Shown: positions 45,268-58,406, counted from the first letter of the stretch. The stretch is DNA of 64,000 bases from Triangularia verruculosa (GCA_033296885.1 MU863900.1:124001-188000); one strand, 5' to 3'. Notes: generated by a model from the sequence alone, not told the origin. Translations and numbers: made by a program.

Positions 45268-48200
45268 TCAGTTCTCCAGCTGTGACTCCACCGCAGTCTC
45301 ATACTCCTCTTCGCCTTTGCCCTTCTGCACGATTACAGGGTATTTGGCGAAGCCGTCCTCCTCCTTCTTCTTGTCGTCTTTGGTCTTCTCATCCTCTCCA
45401 CTGCTCTCGCTGCTGCTACTGTTGTCACTGCTACTGTCACTTCCGCTTCCCTTCTTCCCCTTCTTCTTTCTCCTCTCCTTCTTCTTCCTCTTCTCCACCT
45501 CGCTATCGCCCTCATACGCCGCCTCCTCTCTCTCTGTCTCTTCATCCCGGTGCATCTTGGTACTGCGGGCGCCGCCGGCATTGGCTTGGGCATTGTCCAG
45601 GTCAACGCCTCCCTTCTCGCCCATGCCGCCCTCGCCAAGCTCACCGCCCTCCATGACCACACGCAGCTCCAAGTCCTCGTCCTTGGAGTAGACCCGGAGT
45701 CCGACCACGCAGATGGCATTCCATGGGTCGGGCTCATTCTCATCTTCGGTCTCGTCGCGGTACTTGCTCACTACCGCCTGACCAGGAGGAGGCGGGGCCG
45801 CCATGCGCGGCTTACGCGTCATGTCGTCGCTGCTATACAGCGCTTCCCAGTCTTCCACTGGCGATGCACTGGACTCGCCATCCGAGGTCACGTACAAGTG
45901 AGGTGGCTTCTTTTGCTGTGGGGGAGAAGGCGGGGAAGGAGGATTAGATGCCGACGCTATCGGTGGTGCAGGGGGCGGGCCGGTTGAGGGTGGAGCGGAA
46001 GACGAAGAGGTAGCCTTGTCTTCATGCTTGGACTTGGACTTCTCCGTGTCAGGTGTGGCAGCATCGCTCTTGGGTGTGAGTTGTGGGGTGCCTGAGGAGT
46101 CCGGGGTTGCCGCTGAGGGTGTTTCGGCGTCCTTTTCCTTGCCGTGGTCCTTGTCCTTATTCTTGTCTTCTGCTTTGTCGTCAGCCTTGTCCTTTGAAGT
46201 CTCAGTCGGCTCCTTCTCGTCAGGCGTCCTCTCGGTCTCGTCGCCGGAAAGCCCAGAAGCTTCGTGCTCCGTCTTCTCAAGAGACGGAGTCTCGGAGGGA
46301 GTGGCGAGCGGGGTGTCTTCACCTTCTTCGTCGGAACTCTTAGCATCATCATCTACTACTGGCAGGATGTCTTCCTTCTTAGGGTCCGTCTCTGCCTTGG
46401 TAGGGTTCTCGGCTGCTTTGTCGGTTTCCGTCTTTGCTTCGGCCTGGCCGTCAACCTTGGTGTCTGAGGCTTTTTCGTCAGACTTTGCGTCCTTTGTCTC
46501 AATCGTCTGTTCTTCAGAACCATTCTCAGTCTTGGGGGCATCCGTGACCTTGATCTTGGCCGGCTTCTCTTCCTTGGCGGTGGTTTCGGTCTGGACACCA
46601 GCATCCTTGGGCTTCAGCTCCTCTTCCGCGCGCTTCTTGGCCTCGCGGGCCGCTTGCTTGGCCTCAAGCTTCTTATTGTTCTTGCGGCCTTGCTTCTTGG
46701 TAATCTCCCTATTAAGGTGACGCTTTTCCCAATTCTTGCGGCGCTCTTTGACACGAGCCTCGCTCGCCTTCTTCTGGTCTGCCTTTTTGCGAAGCTTCTT
46801 AACGGCTTCCAGGTGGGCAGCGGCTTTGCTGTGAGCCAAATCATAGGCATACCCGATCTGGGCAAGTTTTTCATTCTCAACACGCTTCTTGCACTCGCGC
46901 TTGACCACCTCCTCGATGCTGGGGGCCTCGGAATCACGCTCACCAACGACACTAATAAACACGCTGTAGTTTCCAGGTAGCATGCTTGGTAGTTCGATAG
47001 AGACGGAGCGATCCATGAGGTAGTTCCCATGACTGCGAACAATATAGTCCTCCGGGTCCGGTCGGTCTTGTTCGTGAAGACGGAATTGCAGTCGGAATGA
47101 GTACTGGCCATGGAGACCCTTGAAGTAACGGTTGTCGAGCTGGCTGAGAACAATCACCAGCGGCGATTCCTTTGTCAGCTTGATATGAAACTTTTCGTTG
47201 TACTGGGGCTTCCACGGCACTTCGACGCCGATCCATCGCTGGCAGCAACGCCAGTCTTTCTCCCGGAACAGGCGAGTCCGGTCGAAATGCTGATACTTGC
47301 GTAGCAGGTCCTCGTACGAGATCCAGAAGACGCTATCGCTTCCAAAATGATGGCCAAGCTCTTCTTGGACCTCGGTGGTCCACTCCTTGGAGCCATCAGA
47401 CCACGCGCCCTCCCAAATGCCCTTCTTGGTCTTGCCCCAAGGGTTTCTGAGTTTGAGAAGGCGTGTGCCATCCTTGAGCGTGCGGGCTTCCATCACCACG
47501 TAGGCATGGCCTTCTGAAATGCCGTCACGATCGCCATATCCACCGTCGAGGAGGCCAGTGCTGCAACCGAACAGGAACTCTTCGTTGACTCGGCTGAGTT
47601 CGGTTTCCCAGAAGCCGTCCAAATCCAAGATGTCAGAGGCAAGTAGCTCTGTGGTGACACCTCCAGAGAGATCTTCTAGACCCTCTCCGATCCAGCCACC
47701 AGCCAAGGAGGCGTAATCGCCATGTGCTTTGGCATATGCCTTCTCGATGAGTGGCACCCAAGTCTCGCTCTGATCCTTGCATTGAGCAAAGAACAAGGCC
47801 TTTGAGCCCGTCTGGTAGGTCTGTCGGTAAACTCGCTCGACATCCTCGCGGTCGATCTGCTGCAAGAGGTCGCGCTGCATGCTAGGGGAGTCCCAGCAGG
47901 GCGACTTTAGGAAGAGCTTGTCGTCAATAATGGAGTAAATCCACTCTCCGTCTGAGAACCATATTAGTGTAACTGCTAGAAAAATACCGACAACCGAGAC
48001 TCTAAACTCACCTCTGTAGAAAACGAAGCCATAGATACCAATGCGAGTATCGTACTCGACGCAAATGCGCTTGATACCATCCTCCACATTGGCAAGTCCC
48101 GAGAAGCTAGCCATTAACCAACAGTCACCGAGACTACCCTGCTTGACATCGCTCCCGCTCAGGTTGGCCATGAAGGTCGGTTTCTCGAAGATCTCGTGGA

Positions 48201-48741
48201 CTCGCTTGACAGCCTTGGGAACAACGGAGCTAGGGTTAAGCATGGTCGACATGCTGAGGTCATACTTAGTGCGTCCCAGCGTGTTGAGAGTGTGGCCCTT
48301 TTCCATCTTAAGGTCCCAGTCCTGAGAAAAGGGAGAGAGTTAGCTTGTGCGGCAGCAAATTTAAGCGGTGGAGATATTTACCAAATCCCACCCCGGATCC
48401 CTATACCGCATGTTCACCCTACGGCATTCTTGAATGATCTTTTGCACTTTCCTCCTACATTCCGAAGCTGCGCGCTCGTATCCAGCACTGAGGAGCTCGT
48501 TGGATCGCTCAGAAATCGAGGGAGGTAGGACCGGATCGAAGGGAAGGACTGCTACGGCCTTGTTGAACCGCTTGTCGCTGAACCGTTTCCATACCCGGTT
48601 GATTCTCTGCTGAGGCGGCACCTTGCGCTTCTTCTTTTTCTTGTTGGCATCGTTGTTATTCGTCGTGGCCGGAACCGTTGCCTTGTGCTTGCGATAGCTG
48701 TAGTAGTCGTCCGTCTCAGACGAAGACGAATAGCCATGCAT
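45268..48741 (-). CDS. Calpain-like cysteine protease with long charged tail
   Basis: Papain-fold calpain (family C2), exons 48741-48382, 48321-48012 and 47951-45268, 1117 residues. The first exon (MHGYSSSSETDD, then a KKKKKRK basic patch) is separated from the protease domain by a 60-nt intron; the second intron is 60 nt, stopless and lies inside the catalytic domain. The catalytic triad is complete: C187 (QGSLGDCWLMAS), H372 (SEGHAYVVMEAR) and N393 (LRNPWG). A C2-like beta-sandwich domain follows (about 450-560). From about residue 560 on there is a Lys/Glu-rich coiled-coil stretch, then a 300-residue acidic, Ser/Thr/Asp-rich disordered tail with many EK/DK repeats. This differs from RIM13/PalB calpains; substrates are unknown. 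Confidence 0.92.
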
Positions 48742-51700
48742 GATGGGCAAATATGTCGAGGGTATCGACGGGCGAGACGAGGTTTCGAGCCCTCAGACTC
48801 TAGGTGGAAAGGATCGGAGAAATGTAGGAAAACCTGACAAGTCTCGAAGGAATAAACTGTTACAAAAGAAAGATAGGTAGGCGTCGCTATAATAAATCCA
48901 ACACCGGCCCAGCCTGGGGAGGGGTTTATAATACGAAATCAATCCCTGCTTGATAACAAGGTGTCGGTCAGCAAGAGGCCACAAAATATCAGATAAGCAA
49001 ATGTTTTAACAAAGACTGGCTGATAAAGAGCGGTGCGGCATGTGCCCCTGAGCGATGGGAAGCCCAGCCAGGACGGGTGGCGGCACCAACCAAAAGGGGG
49101 GGTTCTAGATGCGATCGACACTCTGGTCCCTGGCCGAGTTGGGGGAAGCTGAAAGCCAAGGGTCCAATGGACTCACTGTTGAGACAAAGAATGGGGAAGA
49201 TGGATCTCAAAGCGTGGTCTTCGAGACCATGGTATTGTTGAGATTGTTCAGACGGAATGTGAGACGGGCATCCTTCTAGAAGACCGAGGAAGAAGAAGAA
49301 GCATGAACGTGAGGTCTGCGGACGCCAAGTATATACCCCTCGGCCCAACAAATGCGCAGGCATACAGCAGCCTCGCGTCTGGGTGAAGCAGCTCAAACAT
49401 CCAGATCATGACAAGTCCCACAAGTACAAGACAAGCCAAGCAAGGGTCTGCCGCCATCGCAACCACTCAGGGACCGAGCTGTGGATGAGGCATCAAACAT
49501 GTCGCCATTCAGAACCAGCGCTGTGCCCCACCAGGGTGGCCATGCATGCGATGGGGTGACTCTGGATGATTTGCCTCCCCATAGTCGTGATTGGGCATGG
49601 TGAAAAGTGCACTTCGGGAGTCAACTGTCAGGCTCCGCCGGGATGCGTTTGAGAAGCAGCACGGAGAGGGCGGCACTGCTGACTGAGGCGGGAATAGTGG
49701 CGCGTTCGGACCTACACTACAGCGATGTGCCCTGCTTCCTCCACGGATGCTCCGCACTGCTGCTAGCCGGGGTGACTCGTGGAATCCGTTGTAGTAGCGG
49801 GTTCTTGCGTGCGGTCCCGTCAAGCAACACCGAGACTGGAACTCCAAATGGGTGGATGGCACGGATGGGAATCGGCTTTGTCGGGGACATGGAGGTGAGG
49901 CGAAGATGGTGGTGGGTGTCCACTGTCGTAGTGGGAAGTGGATCCTTGGAACCCTTGAGCTGCAGGGCGCACATTCGTTCCCCACCCTCCCAGTTGTTGC
50001 CCACCCCCACAGTTTGCAAATGTCGATTAACAGAGCCTGGTACATGCAAGCAGAACATCTCACCTCACCCAGCCGCTTGTTGGTGAGTACCTTGGGTATT
50101 ACACAAGAGATACAGACCAATTCTAGAACGACAGGGTCAGTGAAATCTGCCCTTAGATCCAAGCAAACATGTCCAGTGCCGTCTATCGACCTTGCCACCG
50201 TCAACTTGTACCACGTTGAGACCGGTGGACCGCTCTCGATGCTTGGGAACACCAATCCAGGCTTGGTCCCTGTTGTAAGCCTGTGGGACTGGGACAATCC
50301 CCGGCACCCCGCCTTCGGTGGGGCAGAGACCCGGCACTTCGTGACAACGATGGATGGACCTTGTTGGAGCGGAGAAAACCACTTTCTGGTTTCCACGTTT
50401 CAAAATTCGATGTGGTGGTGGTGCTTCCAACCGGCTTGCTGACTCAGGCCAGGGCCAACGATTCGTTACCGCATTCAATGGAAGAGCCGCGTAGGCAGCT
50501 TCTATCTTTGGTATCAAGACAGGGTCTTATCCCGAAGGATGCTGCGGAAAGGGGTCATGAGGCCCCAGATTCGTGTACATTGCTGTCGCCATGATCTACT
50601 GTAGGCAGCCTCGAAAATACAGAATCTATCATCCATTCAGTCATCAAACAACCTGGATGCCTTCCGTTTGATGTAGTCACGTGGCAGTCTCCGAGCTTCG
50701 CACTTCGCACCGCCGATCACCTTGCCCCTCAAGGGTCCCGTCGACCCCTCCACTCAGCCTCGACTACCAATGCAGCTGCCCCGATTATCATCTGCAAGAC
50801 GGTACGAGATGCAGCGGCGCGGGCACATCTGGTCTCCCGCTATCTTTACATCACACCTCCACTGTTGCCGACACCGCCGTTGTTTCTGACGGAAGACATG
50901 TGTTCCTTGTAGCCTCGGTCAGGGTGTCGTTGGAGTCGTTACACGATCCTCAGGTAATAACTCGTGTGCGACAAGAAACAAAGAGCCGATCGAAGCCGTA
51001 CCACATCTCACCGGCACCTTGCTTCGGCCCCAGCGCAAGCCAGGAAAGACACGAGCTTTGCACGATGGTGAATGTGTTACTTCGGGCAGTCATACCTTGG
51101 GTATCATTGGACTCGAATCTTCATATCAATATATTGACAGCAAGCACCGGCGAGCTACCGTTGTCGGCTAGTTCTGACAAGACCCGGGTAGCGGTCTCGG
51201 CTTTCATGTCCTATGAACCGCAGTTTTCAAGATGCTGGGCCGTACCCACACATATTTGGTTCATTATCTGTGGTTACACACGGATGATCTCTGAAGGTTG
51301 CGTCAAATCCGGCTGCAAATCGGTTATGAGACATGCAAGAATCTGAGATTCAATGTCTTGGACCAGTGGAAGTAGTGCGACAGTGGCGGTGGGGAAAAGT
51401 GAATAGTCAACGATCTAGTACCTGGGTGTTTATGAAAAGACCAGAACATGGATATTTTGTCTAGGTAGGTATTGAGGTAGCTTTTGATAAGCCATCCGAC
51501 GACCTCGTCACCCACACATGGCAGAACAATCAAGTCGTGGTTCTTCCCATGCTGTCATTCTATCATTAATGTCACAAAGAAACTCATCTAGACTTCTCAT
51601 TGATTGTGAGATCTCTTAATTGTTTACCTCTCAAACTGGTATAAACGATATCAGCCCATCATGTTATTATTGTTATATTTGCTAGGAGTTTTGAAGCCCA

Positions 51701-52324
51701 TGTGCAAGGTAACCAGGCCTTGGGTAGAGTGCCAGTCCCACGCTGTACAAGAGTGACTTCGGATCTTTGCTTAGACCGGGTCATACTGAGATCGTTTCTT
51801 CCGACATGTGGTACCTAGCCATGTGACAGGTTTGAATTGTGACATTTCCCCACGGGCACTCGCCAATTTAGCTAGGAGCCTGATGCCTCCCAAAACATGT
51901 TGGAAGCAGTTCATGTTAGATAACACCCAAAGTGCTAATCTTAGCTCAATAACCCATCGCCCTTGACGGCCACATTTTTCTAAGCATCTTTTAGGTGTGG
52001 CGGATGGTTCTCGCTTCGAGATGTTCATCGGTACCAATGAGTTGATATGAAACATGAATATCTTTGCTCGAAAACTTTTCCCGCTTGTCATCAGGCGATC
52101 AACAAGCCGACTTTTAAGATCCAGTACTCAAATTTCAAAGCCTGAGTCCCGTTGAGACTCCGTTGTTTGAATTTTTGTAACTATGCAATAGTCACAACTG
52201 AGGGATTGGGAGGAAACCGGTTACACACATAGTAGTGAGGTACCTTTAGAGAGTGATGCTCTCAGCTCGCCTAATATGCACAGGTATCCTGGATTCAAAT
52301 ATGTCCCTACTTAATGACGCCATC
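48742..52324. other. 3.6-kb region without recognisable genes
   Basis: Two long ORFs exist (minus 50396-49509 and plus 50681-51346) but neither begins with a convincing start nor matches any domain, and the opposite strand is equally open. The part 51540-51720 is AT-rich. An AGGTAGGTATTGAGGTAG patch lies at about 51463-51480. It may be a decayed region, an RNA gene I cannot recognise, or plain spacer. Confidence 0.4.
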
Positions 52325-53254
52325 TCACAAATGCATGCTGCCTCCATGATGGGGATGGGCCGCCTCGTGGTTTGCCCCTGAAGCCCCCTCCTTCACCCAG
52401 TCCAACACCCTCCCCCAAACTTCTACTCCGTCGTGATGTCTCTCCATATCTCTCTGCACTCTGCCCAGCACCGTCATCCTTTCTTCCTCTTCCGACTCGG
52501 ACGACCCTGACTCCCCGTCACTACCACCGGTCTTGTTAAGATTGTACCACCTAACCGCATCCGCCACTCTCAGCCTGGCACATCGCGCATCCTTTTCGGG
52601 ATGCCCCTGAAAGGTAAGAATCGCGTTATTATGGCTGACAAAAGCCTGGTTGCCAACCAGCAATTCCAGAAACCCCTTCGGTGCCGTGCCAAGAGCGCGA
52701 CGGTGATGTTGCTGAAGGCTCAACACCTTTCGGCCACCACCAATCCCATGAGCCTTGGAATGCAAGGCGCGATGGTGATGCGGAGGGGCAAAGAACTTTT
52801 GCCCCAGAGGCGTGAGAGCCGCCTCGGTGACGCCCAACTCCGGAACCTCCAAGTCAATCACCTCCCCACCAAACAGCATCCCAATGGTTTGGTGGCCCCA
52901 GCAAATCCCACAGATCTTTTGCTGCGGGTAGTTCTTGACCGTGTCGAGAATGAACTTGTGGACCCTCAAGATCCACGCGTGCCTCTTCCTCGGGTCGGCG
53001 TTTCCGCCCCCGATGACGATCAAGTCGTATTCATCCCGGCTCAAATCCGGCAGGTCGTTCTCCTGCTTGAAATTGTCCGCCGGGTAGAAGAAGAAAAGTT
53101 GGATGTTTGGGTGTTGGGTGACCTGCGCGAGGGACCGGATGTACGAGTCCCTGATCTCGTGGATAAAAGGGGAGCGGTACGAGTTGAGCAGGATGGCGAT
53201 TTTGAGAGGGGCTCCGCCTGGGATGATGGAATTGCGAGATTCCAGAATAGTCAT
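52325..53254 (-). CDS. Class I glutamine amidotransferase-like protein
   Basis: Single-exon gene of 309 residues, ATG at 53254. It belongs to the GATase1 fold. The nucleophile Cys sits in the elbow CGICWGHQTIG; the His of the triad is in TFQGHPE with the following Glu. The N-terminal strand IAILLNSYRSPF and the YDLIVIGGGNADP segment fit the family. It lacks a synthetase partner domain, like the stand-alone yeast/fungal proteins annotated as GMP synthase-like glutamine amidotransferases. A His-rich segment (PPHHHRALH) and acidic Ser/Glu stretch near the C-terminus (SSESEEEE) are specific features. Hydrolysis of a gamma-glutamyl bond or amide is likely; the real substrate is unknown. Confidence 0.9.
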   Translation of the reverse strand: MTILESRNSIIPGGAPLKIAILLNSYRSPFIHEIRDSYIRSLAQVTQHPNIQLFFFYPADNFKQENDLPDLSRDEYDLIVIGGGNADPRKRHAWILRVHKFILDTVKNYPQQKICGICWGHQTIGMLFGGEVIDLEVPELGVTEAALTPLGQKFFAPPHHHRALHSKAHGIGGGRKVLSLQQHHRRALGTAPKGFLELLVGNQAFVSHNNAILTFQGHPEKDARCARLRVADAVRWYNLNKTGGSDGESGSSESEEEERMTVLGRVQRDMERHHDGVEVWGRVLDWVKEGASGANHEAAHPHHGGSMHL

Positions 53255-54350
53255 GTTGAATAAATTGGGAATAAATTTCTTGCTAAAATAGGGTCATGAA
53301 TACATGCACACACGGGCACCCGCGGGGTTGAACCTTGGGTGGCTGTTGTGTGTGGTTGACTCTTGTGAAGTTGAGGTTTTCAAGAGGAGCAGAAGTCAAA
53401 GAGAAAGCGGACCCAAAACAGTGGGGATTGGCTGTTTATATAGGTCTGCATTTATTCTCAAATTCCAACACCTGCCAAAATGGCGTTGACAAGGGGGTGC
53501 ACGGTCGAAATAAGTGATGGCTGAGGCTCAGGAGTGGTGGTAGCCATTCTTAGCGTGTCAGCTGATCACCCTGATGGGGACCAACCGCAAGCCCACCAGG
53601 TGGCCATGGATACCTAGACACCATCCCCGAAGATTCATGACATCACCGCTCCAGTCAACTCCTGGTGAGATTAACGAGATGATAGGACGGGCCTGCATCG
53701 CCAAACAACGTCTTGGTACCCTCTGCTATTATCGTCATGTTCTTTGTTATGCAGTATTGCTGCCCAATCCATCAAACACATGGCAAACAGTCAGCGGAAT
53801 GAGGTCGTTGATACACCTCACAGAGCCCACAATAAACTGAGCCTACCAGCTTTACCGGGTCATTCAACGCTCATCTGAAAAGGCGTAGTCCGGTTCGAGG
53901 GAAACGGTCTTGAAGCCGGCCAATGCCATCGGAAGGACGGAAGCGGCCCTTGGGATGGATGGATATCAGATGATGTGTTGCCTCTTTCACTAAGAGCGCG
54001 AGGAAGTAGGGCTGACGCAGATGACAGGTCATGTGCATCTTCCGCTTCACATATTCGCGAGGTGCAGCTGTTCCGACCAATGCCAGATACGGGAGCTACA
54101 AGCTGAATCACATTGGGCACTGTCACAGCAAAATCACATCAAGAAGGTACTTCAGACCAGGCTTGTATTTTTTTTTGGGAATGGGGGGTATTGACCATGA
54201 ATCAAAGCTTGTATTACCCCAAGCTAGCTAAGACGCCGTCCCATTTTGGTTGCCATGCATGCAGTGCACCCGACCCGAAACCCAAATGCCAAACCCAAAT
54301 CAAAGACCCTGTTTACTCCCCCATACAACAAGCCCAGCTCAGAGAGACCT
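53255..54350. other. Intergenic region
   Basis: It holds the promoter of the amidotransferase gene and the 3' flank of eS7. Short ORFs only. No gene is recognised. Confidence 0.5.
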
Positions 54351-55369
54351 CTAGTACTCGGCGGAGCCCGTCTGGGGGAACTCAAAGACGACACCACGGC
54401 CGGTGAGGCGCTTGTAGACCTCAGAGTAGGTGTCGAGTCTGTAGTCAACACCGCCACGCTCCTTCTCGTCAAGGATGACCTTGAGGGTCTTGGAGCCGTC
54501 CTCCTTGGTGCGGAGACGCTTGCCGACGATCTCGACGGGGTAGACGAGGTCAGTCAGGATAGCATCGTGCACAGCGGTAAGAGTGCGCGAACGGGGGCGC
54601 TTCTGCTTCTGGAGGTTGCGGGAGCGGGCGGAGCGCTTGGGGCGGGGAAGAATGCGGCGAGCAGCAAGGATGAGGACGTGGCGGTCGGAGAACTTCTTCT
54701 CGAGCTCACGGGTCAAGCTGGATATGTGAGTTAGCGAGGAGGCTTTCGAACATGGAGGGAGATATAGCTTACCGCTGCTGGACACGGTGGAAACCCTGCA
54801 GAGAAGGAACGGGGACAAAGATGACAATAGCCTTCTTGCCGTGGCCAACCTCGATCTATTTCAGATCCAAGTCAGCATGCGAGCTCCTGGATGACAGTGC
54901 AATCCATGGACCGCTTCCCGTCCTATTCCGCGCTGTGATGGATGTCATTGATGTCAGGGCCAGCGGACATGGAGAGGGCTGGCGCTGGACTGGAGCGTCC
55001 CAACACTCGCCCCCGCCCGTTTTCCCAATCTGATATCAATCTCTCTCCAAATATTGCGACTGCCCGACGCGCGGCGAAAATGTCAAAAACGCCAGTGTTT
55101 TTATTTTCGGTATTCGCGACGTCGGTGGAACAGGATGTCCGGGTGGGTGGTTCGAAACCGAGATATTGGATATGTCTGTCAAGTCATTGGATTCAGTGTG
55201 GTCTCACCTCGCGAGCAGAAGTGAACTGCAGAGGGCGGAGGGCAGCCTTCAGGTCGGCGGTGTTGCTCTCGAGGTCATAGAGAGCGCCGGCGATGGCCTG
55301 CTCAAGCTCAGAGGGCTTGGAGTGGGAAGGGCTGTTAGCCGCGATCTTGTTGAGCTGAGGGGTAGACAT
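54351..55369 (-). CDS. rps7: 40S ribosomal protein eS7
   Basis: Component of the small ribosomal subunit. Exons 55369-55208, 54855-54773 and 54717-54351 give 203 residues (family length about 195-205). The first intron is long (352 nt), as usual for ribosomal protein genes; the second is 55 nt. Key parts: [15 protein letters not shown], then [47 protein letters not shown] and [25 protein letters not shown], all typical eS7. Start ATG at 55369. It is divergent from the DUF7704-type gene with 287 bp between starts, so the two promoters overlap. Confidence 0.96.
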
Positions 55370-55656
55370 TTTGGCCGTTGTCGTCGATGGTCGGGTTCCG
55401 GAGAAGTCTCGAGATGGGCTCGCTGCGGCTTGACAAAGTGTTGATGGAAAATGGGTTGGGAGGGTCTTGGTCGCTAGGGTTTGAAAGCCCTCAAAAACTT
55501 CGGTGGGCCGCTTGGCGAGATTGGCAGGCGGTGAAGCAGCTGGTGCCCCACCATCAGTTCTGCCAGGCTGATGGTCAGAGCTCCAAGCTCGGACCCGCCT
55601 CTCTGCTCTGGCAGTCCAATTCACCTCCAATCTTTTCAGGGAAGGTACCTTAGAAC

Positions 55657-56187
55657 ATGCAAACCTCGACAATGGCAAACCCGACACAATCGACCGCCCC
55701 TGCGCCAAAGGCTAAAGCCACGGCTGGCTTCTCCCTCCCCTTTGTCTACCGATTCTTCTTCCTCCTCGTCGAACCCATCTCGGCGCTCGTTGGCGCGTAT
55801 TATGCGCTGTTCGATCAGGAGACATACCTCCAACTCACCCACGCTGCTTCCGCCGTTACGCCTATCCCGACAAGCACATCCATTGTACTTGCTCAACTCG
55901 GAAATCTGTACTTCTTCTTTGCCATCAATGAAGCCCTCGTTTTGAGATCTACATCGGACATCTTCGTGTGGAAGACCGTCCTTTTCTGCCTTCTCGTTGG
56001 CGATCTGGGACACCTCTACACGGTCAACCAGCTGGGCGTGCGGATATACTGGGACATCTTCAACTGGAACGCCATCGACATCGGGAACATTCCGTTTGTG
56101 TACTTGGGTGCAACGATGAGAATTGCCTTCCTGGCAGGCATTGGATTCCCCTCCGCCAGGGCGGCGAAGACAACGAAGGCGACATGA
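55657..56187 (+). CDS. DUF7704-type small integral membrane protein
   Basis: Single-exon gene of 176 codons from ATG 55657; a second ATG at 55672 is possible. Four hydrophobic segments can be seen ([69 protein letters not shown]), with the family features [12 protein letters not shown] and [25 protein letters not shown]. The family is restricted to fungi and has no assigned function. It is divergently arranged with eS7. Confidence 0.85.
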   Translation: MQTSTMANPTQSTAPAPKAKATAGFSLPFVYRFFFLLVEPISALVGAYYALFDQETYLQLTHAASAVTPIPTSTSIVLAQLGNLYFFFAINEALVLRSTSDIFVWKTVLFCLLVGDLGHLYTVNQLGVRIYWDIFNWNAIDIGNIPFVYLGATMRIAFLAGIGFPSARAAKTTKAT

Positions 56188-57082
56188 TTCTCTCTGCCGG
56201 TGGGGTTGGAGTGACAGGTCAAGCTATCGACAAGGCACGGCATATCACACACATGCCCGACAATGGAATCTAAGGCGAGTCGACGACGCTACTTCAGTGT
56301 TCAGAACTATTTACCTGCACTTGCAACACAGCCCTAGCCGCTTCAAATCCATCGGTCTTTGCAGACGCACAAGACGATCAAGGACCTGTCGAATATGGAT
56401 TACCTCCGGAAGATCTCGAGAAAATTAGCCCTTCCAATAGGCCCAACCGCTCACAAGCTTGTTCTGCCACTTCAAGCCGACAACACGTCCATTTTGCTTG
56501 GTCGTAGCGCCAGGCCAGGTCACGGAGGAGAAGCTTGCTCTGTGATTTGTGGGAAAATCGGCAACCGTGAAAGGCTGACACCAGGGTGCGACATGAGCGT
56601 GGGGGATGGTATGGTTTTCCGGAGCCTGCCAAGCGCTGTCAGGCTTCAAGCTACACCCCGGCGGGGCACAGCGGGGTCGGAGGGAGAGAAGAATAACACG
56701 GCATTGGTCGAGTAACACACACGATGCCCCCATGAAGTTCTGCCCGCAAACTTCCAGCTGCCTGGGAAGAGCAGTACATGCAATGGAGGTCCGGCTTAAT
56801 TGGTTTCTGTAGCATTAGTGGAGGGGTCTGGATAATATCCGTATCTCAGTCAGGGGTCAGTAGCAGAAGTTGGGGTTTACCCCTCAGATCGTGTGTCAAG
56901 CAGTTCAAGAAGATGACCAAATAAAAGGCGGAATTCCCGTGTCGGGCGGTGCTGGCTTGGGCTGTTACTTTTCGGTTGGAAAGTGGTGATTTGCGAGAGA
57001 AGAATTGAAATCATTTTCCTTGTCATTTCCCAAGTCTGGTGGTCCCTTGCTCTGTCCAGACATACCCTCGGTCACTGCCAAC
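56188..57082. other. Intergenic region
   Basis: Upstream side of the alcohol dehydrogenase gene; short ORFs only, no gene recognised. Confidence 0.5.
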
Positions 57083-58279
57083 ATGCCATATCCCGAAACG
57101 TTCACGGGGTTCCAGGTCAACGGACCAGATACCTGGACCGAATTTCACAAGAATGAGTTTCAGCCGAAGCCATTCGGTGACTACGACGTCGATATCAAGA
57201 TTGAGGCTTGCGGTGTCTGCGGAAGCGATGTACATACCATCAGCGGAGGGTGGGGAGAGCAGCACTTCCCCCTGGCAGTCGGACATGGTGAGTTTTGTTA
57301 TCCTCCGGCACCTCCAGCCCGCTGACATGAGCAATAAACAGAAATCATCGGCACTGCCCTTCGCGTGGGACCAAAGGTGACCCTCATCAAAGAAGGCCAG
57401 CGAGTTGGTGTCGGAGCTCAAAGTTATTCCTGCCTCGACTGCCGGCAATGCAAAAACGATAACGAGACCTACTGCCAGAAACAGCTCGACACGTATGGCG
57501 CCAAGTGGCCTGACACAGGCATCGTTTCTCAGGGCGGTTACTCCAGCCATGTCAGGACACACGAGCACTGGTATGCCGATACAAGTCTCTGCGCTACCGT
57601 CCCTTCTCGTCACTGACATTGAATCCCCAGGGTCTTCCCCATCCCGGACGCCCTCCCATCCACCGTTGCCGCCCCTATGCTCTGCGCCGGTCTAACCGCA
57701 TACTCCCCGCTCGTCCGCAACGGCTGTGGCCCCGGCAAGAAAGTAGGCATCGTCGGCCTCGGTGGCATCGGCCATCTCGGTCTTCTCTTCGCCAAAGCTC
57801 TCGGAGCTGAAGTCTGGGCCATCTCGCGCTCCCACAGCAAGGAAGCCGATGCCCTCGCCATGGGCGCCGATGGCTTCCTGGCCACGTCAGATAAAGACTG
57901 GAACGTGCCCCACAAGATGACCTTTGACCTGATCATCAACACGGCCAATTCTTTCGACGGGTTTGATCTCGATGCCTACCTGAGCTTGTTGGATGTTCAT
58001 GCCAAGTGGGTCAGCGTTGGCTTGCCGGAGGACGACGGGATCAAAGTGCGAAATCAGACCTTCTTGAGTAACGGGTGTTTCTTTGGAAGTTCGCACTTGG
58101 GGAGCAGGAAAGAGGTGCTGTCGATGTTGCAGTTGGCAGCTGACAAAGGGATCAAGACGTGGGTGCAGGAAGTCAAAATCAGCAAAGAGAACCTGGCCGA
58201 GACGCTGACCAAGCTACATAACAACGATGTTCGCTATCGGTATTGCTTGACGGGCTACGAGGAGCAGTTCGGGGCCTAG
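57083..58279 (+). CDS. NADP-dependent zinc alcohol dehydrogenase (ADH6/7, cinnamyl type)
   Basis: Medium-chain dehydrogenase/reductase, exons 57083-57287, 57342-57570 and 57631-58279, 360 residues, the family length. Catalytic zinc ligands: Cys in CGVCGSD and His-Glu in VGHE, the latter formed across the first intron. Structural zinc: four Cys in CLDCRQC..YC. The Rossmann motif is GLGGIG (57757-57780 region). Following SRSHSKEADAL, with Ser/Arg after strand 2, favours NADP(H), as in yeast Adh6/Adh7 that reduce branched-chain and cinnamaldehyde-type aldehydes. Start 57083 (AACATGCC) fits; the longer frame from 57005 has no conserved part. Confidence 0.94.
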
Positions 58280-58406
58280 ATAAAATCTCTTGCCAGCCTG
58301 TCTTCCACAGCCAGTGTCCAGAGAGTAGAGCACCTCATAATAATCTATTGTATCAGCTGTCATTGTAATTTTTCAGTTGGGTATCTACCGTAATCTGATA
58401 TTTCCA

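Noticed and set aside
45268..46700. Long plus-strand frames opposite the calpain tail
   Set aside because: They are mirror images of the Lys/Glu/Ser-rich repeats on the coding strand, not genes.
49509..50396. 295-codon open frame on the minus strand
   Set aside because: It begins with GTG, has no domain or composition typical of proteins, and the opposite strand is open too; probably chance.
50681..51346. 221-codon open frame on the plus strand
   Set aside because: Odd composition, no domain, no start context; probably chance.
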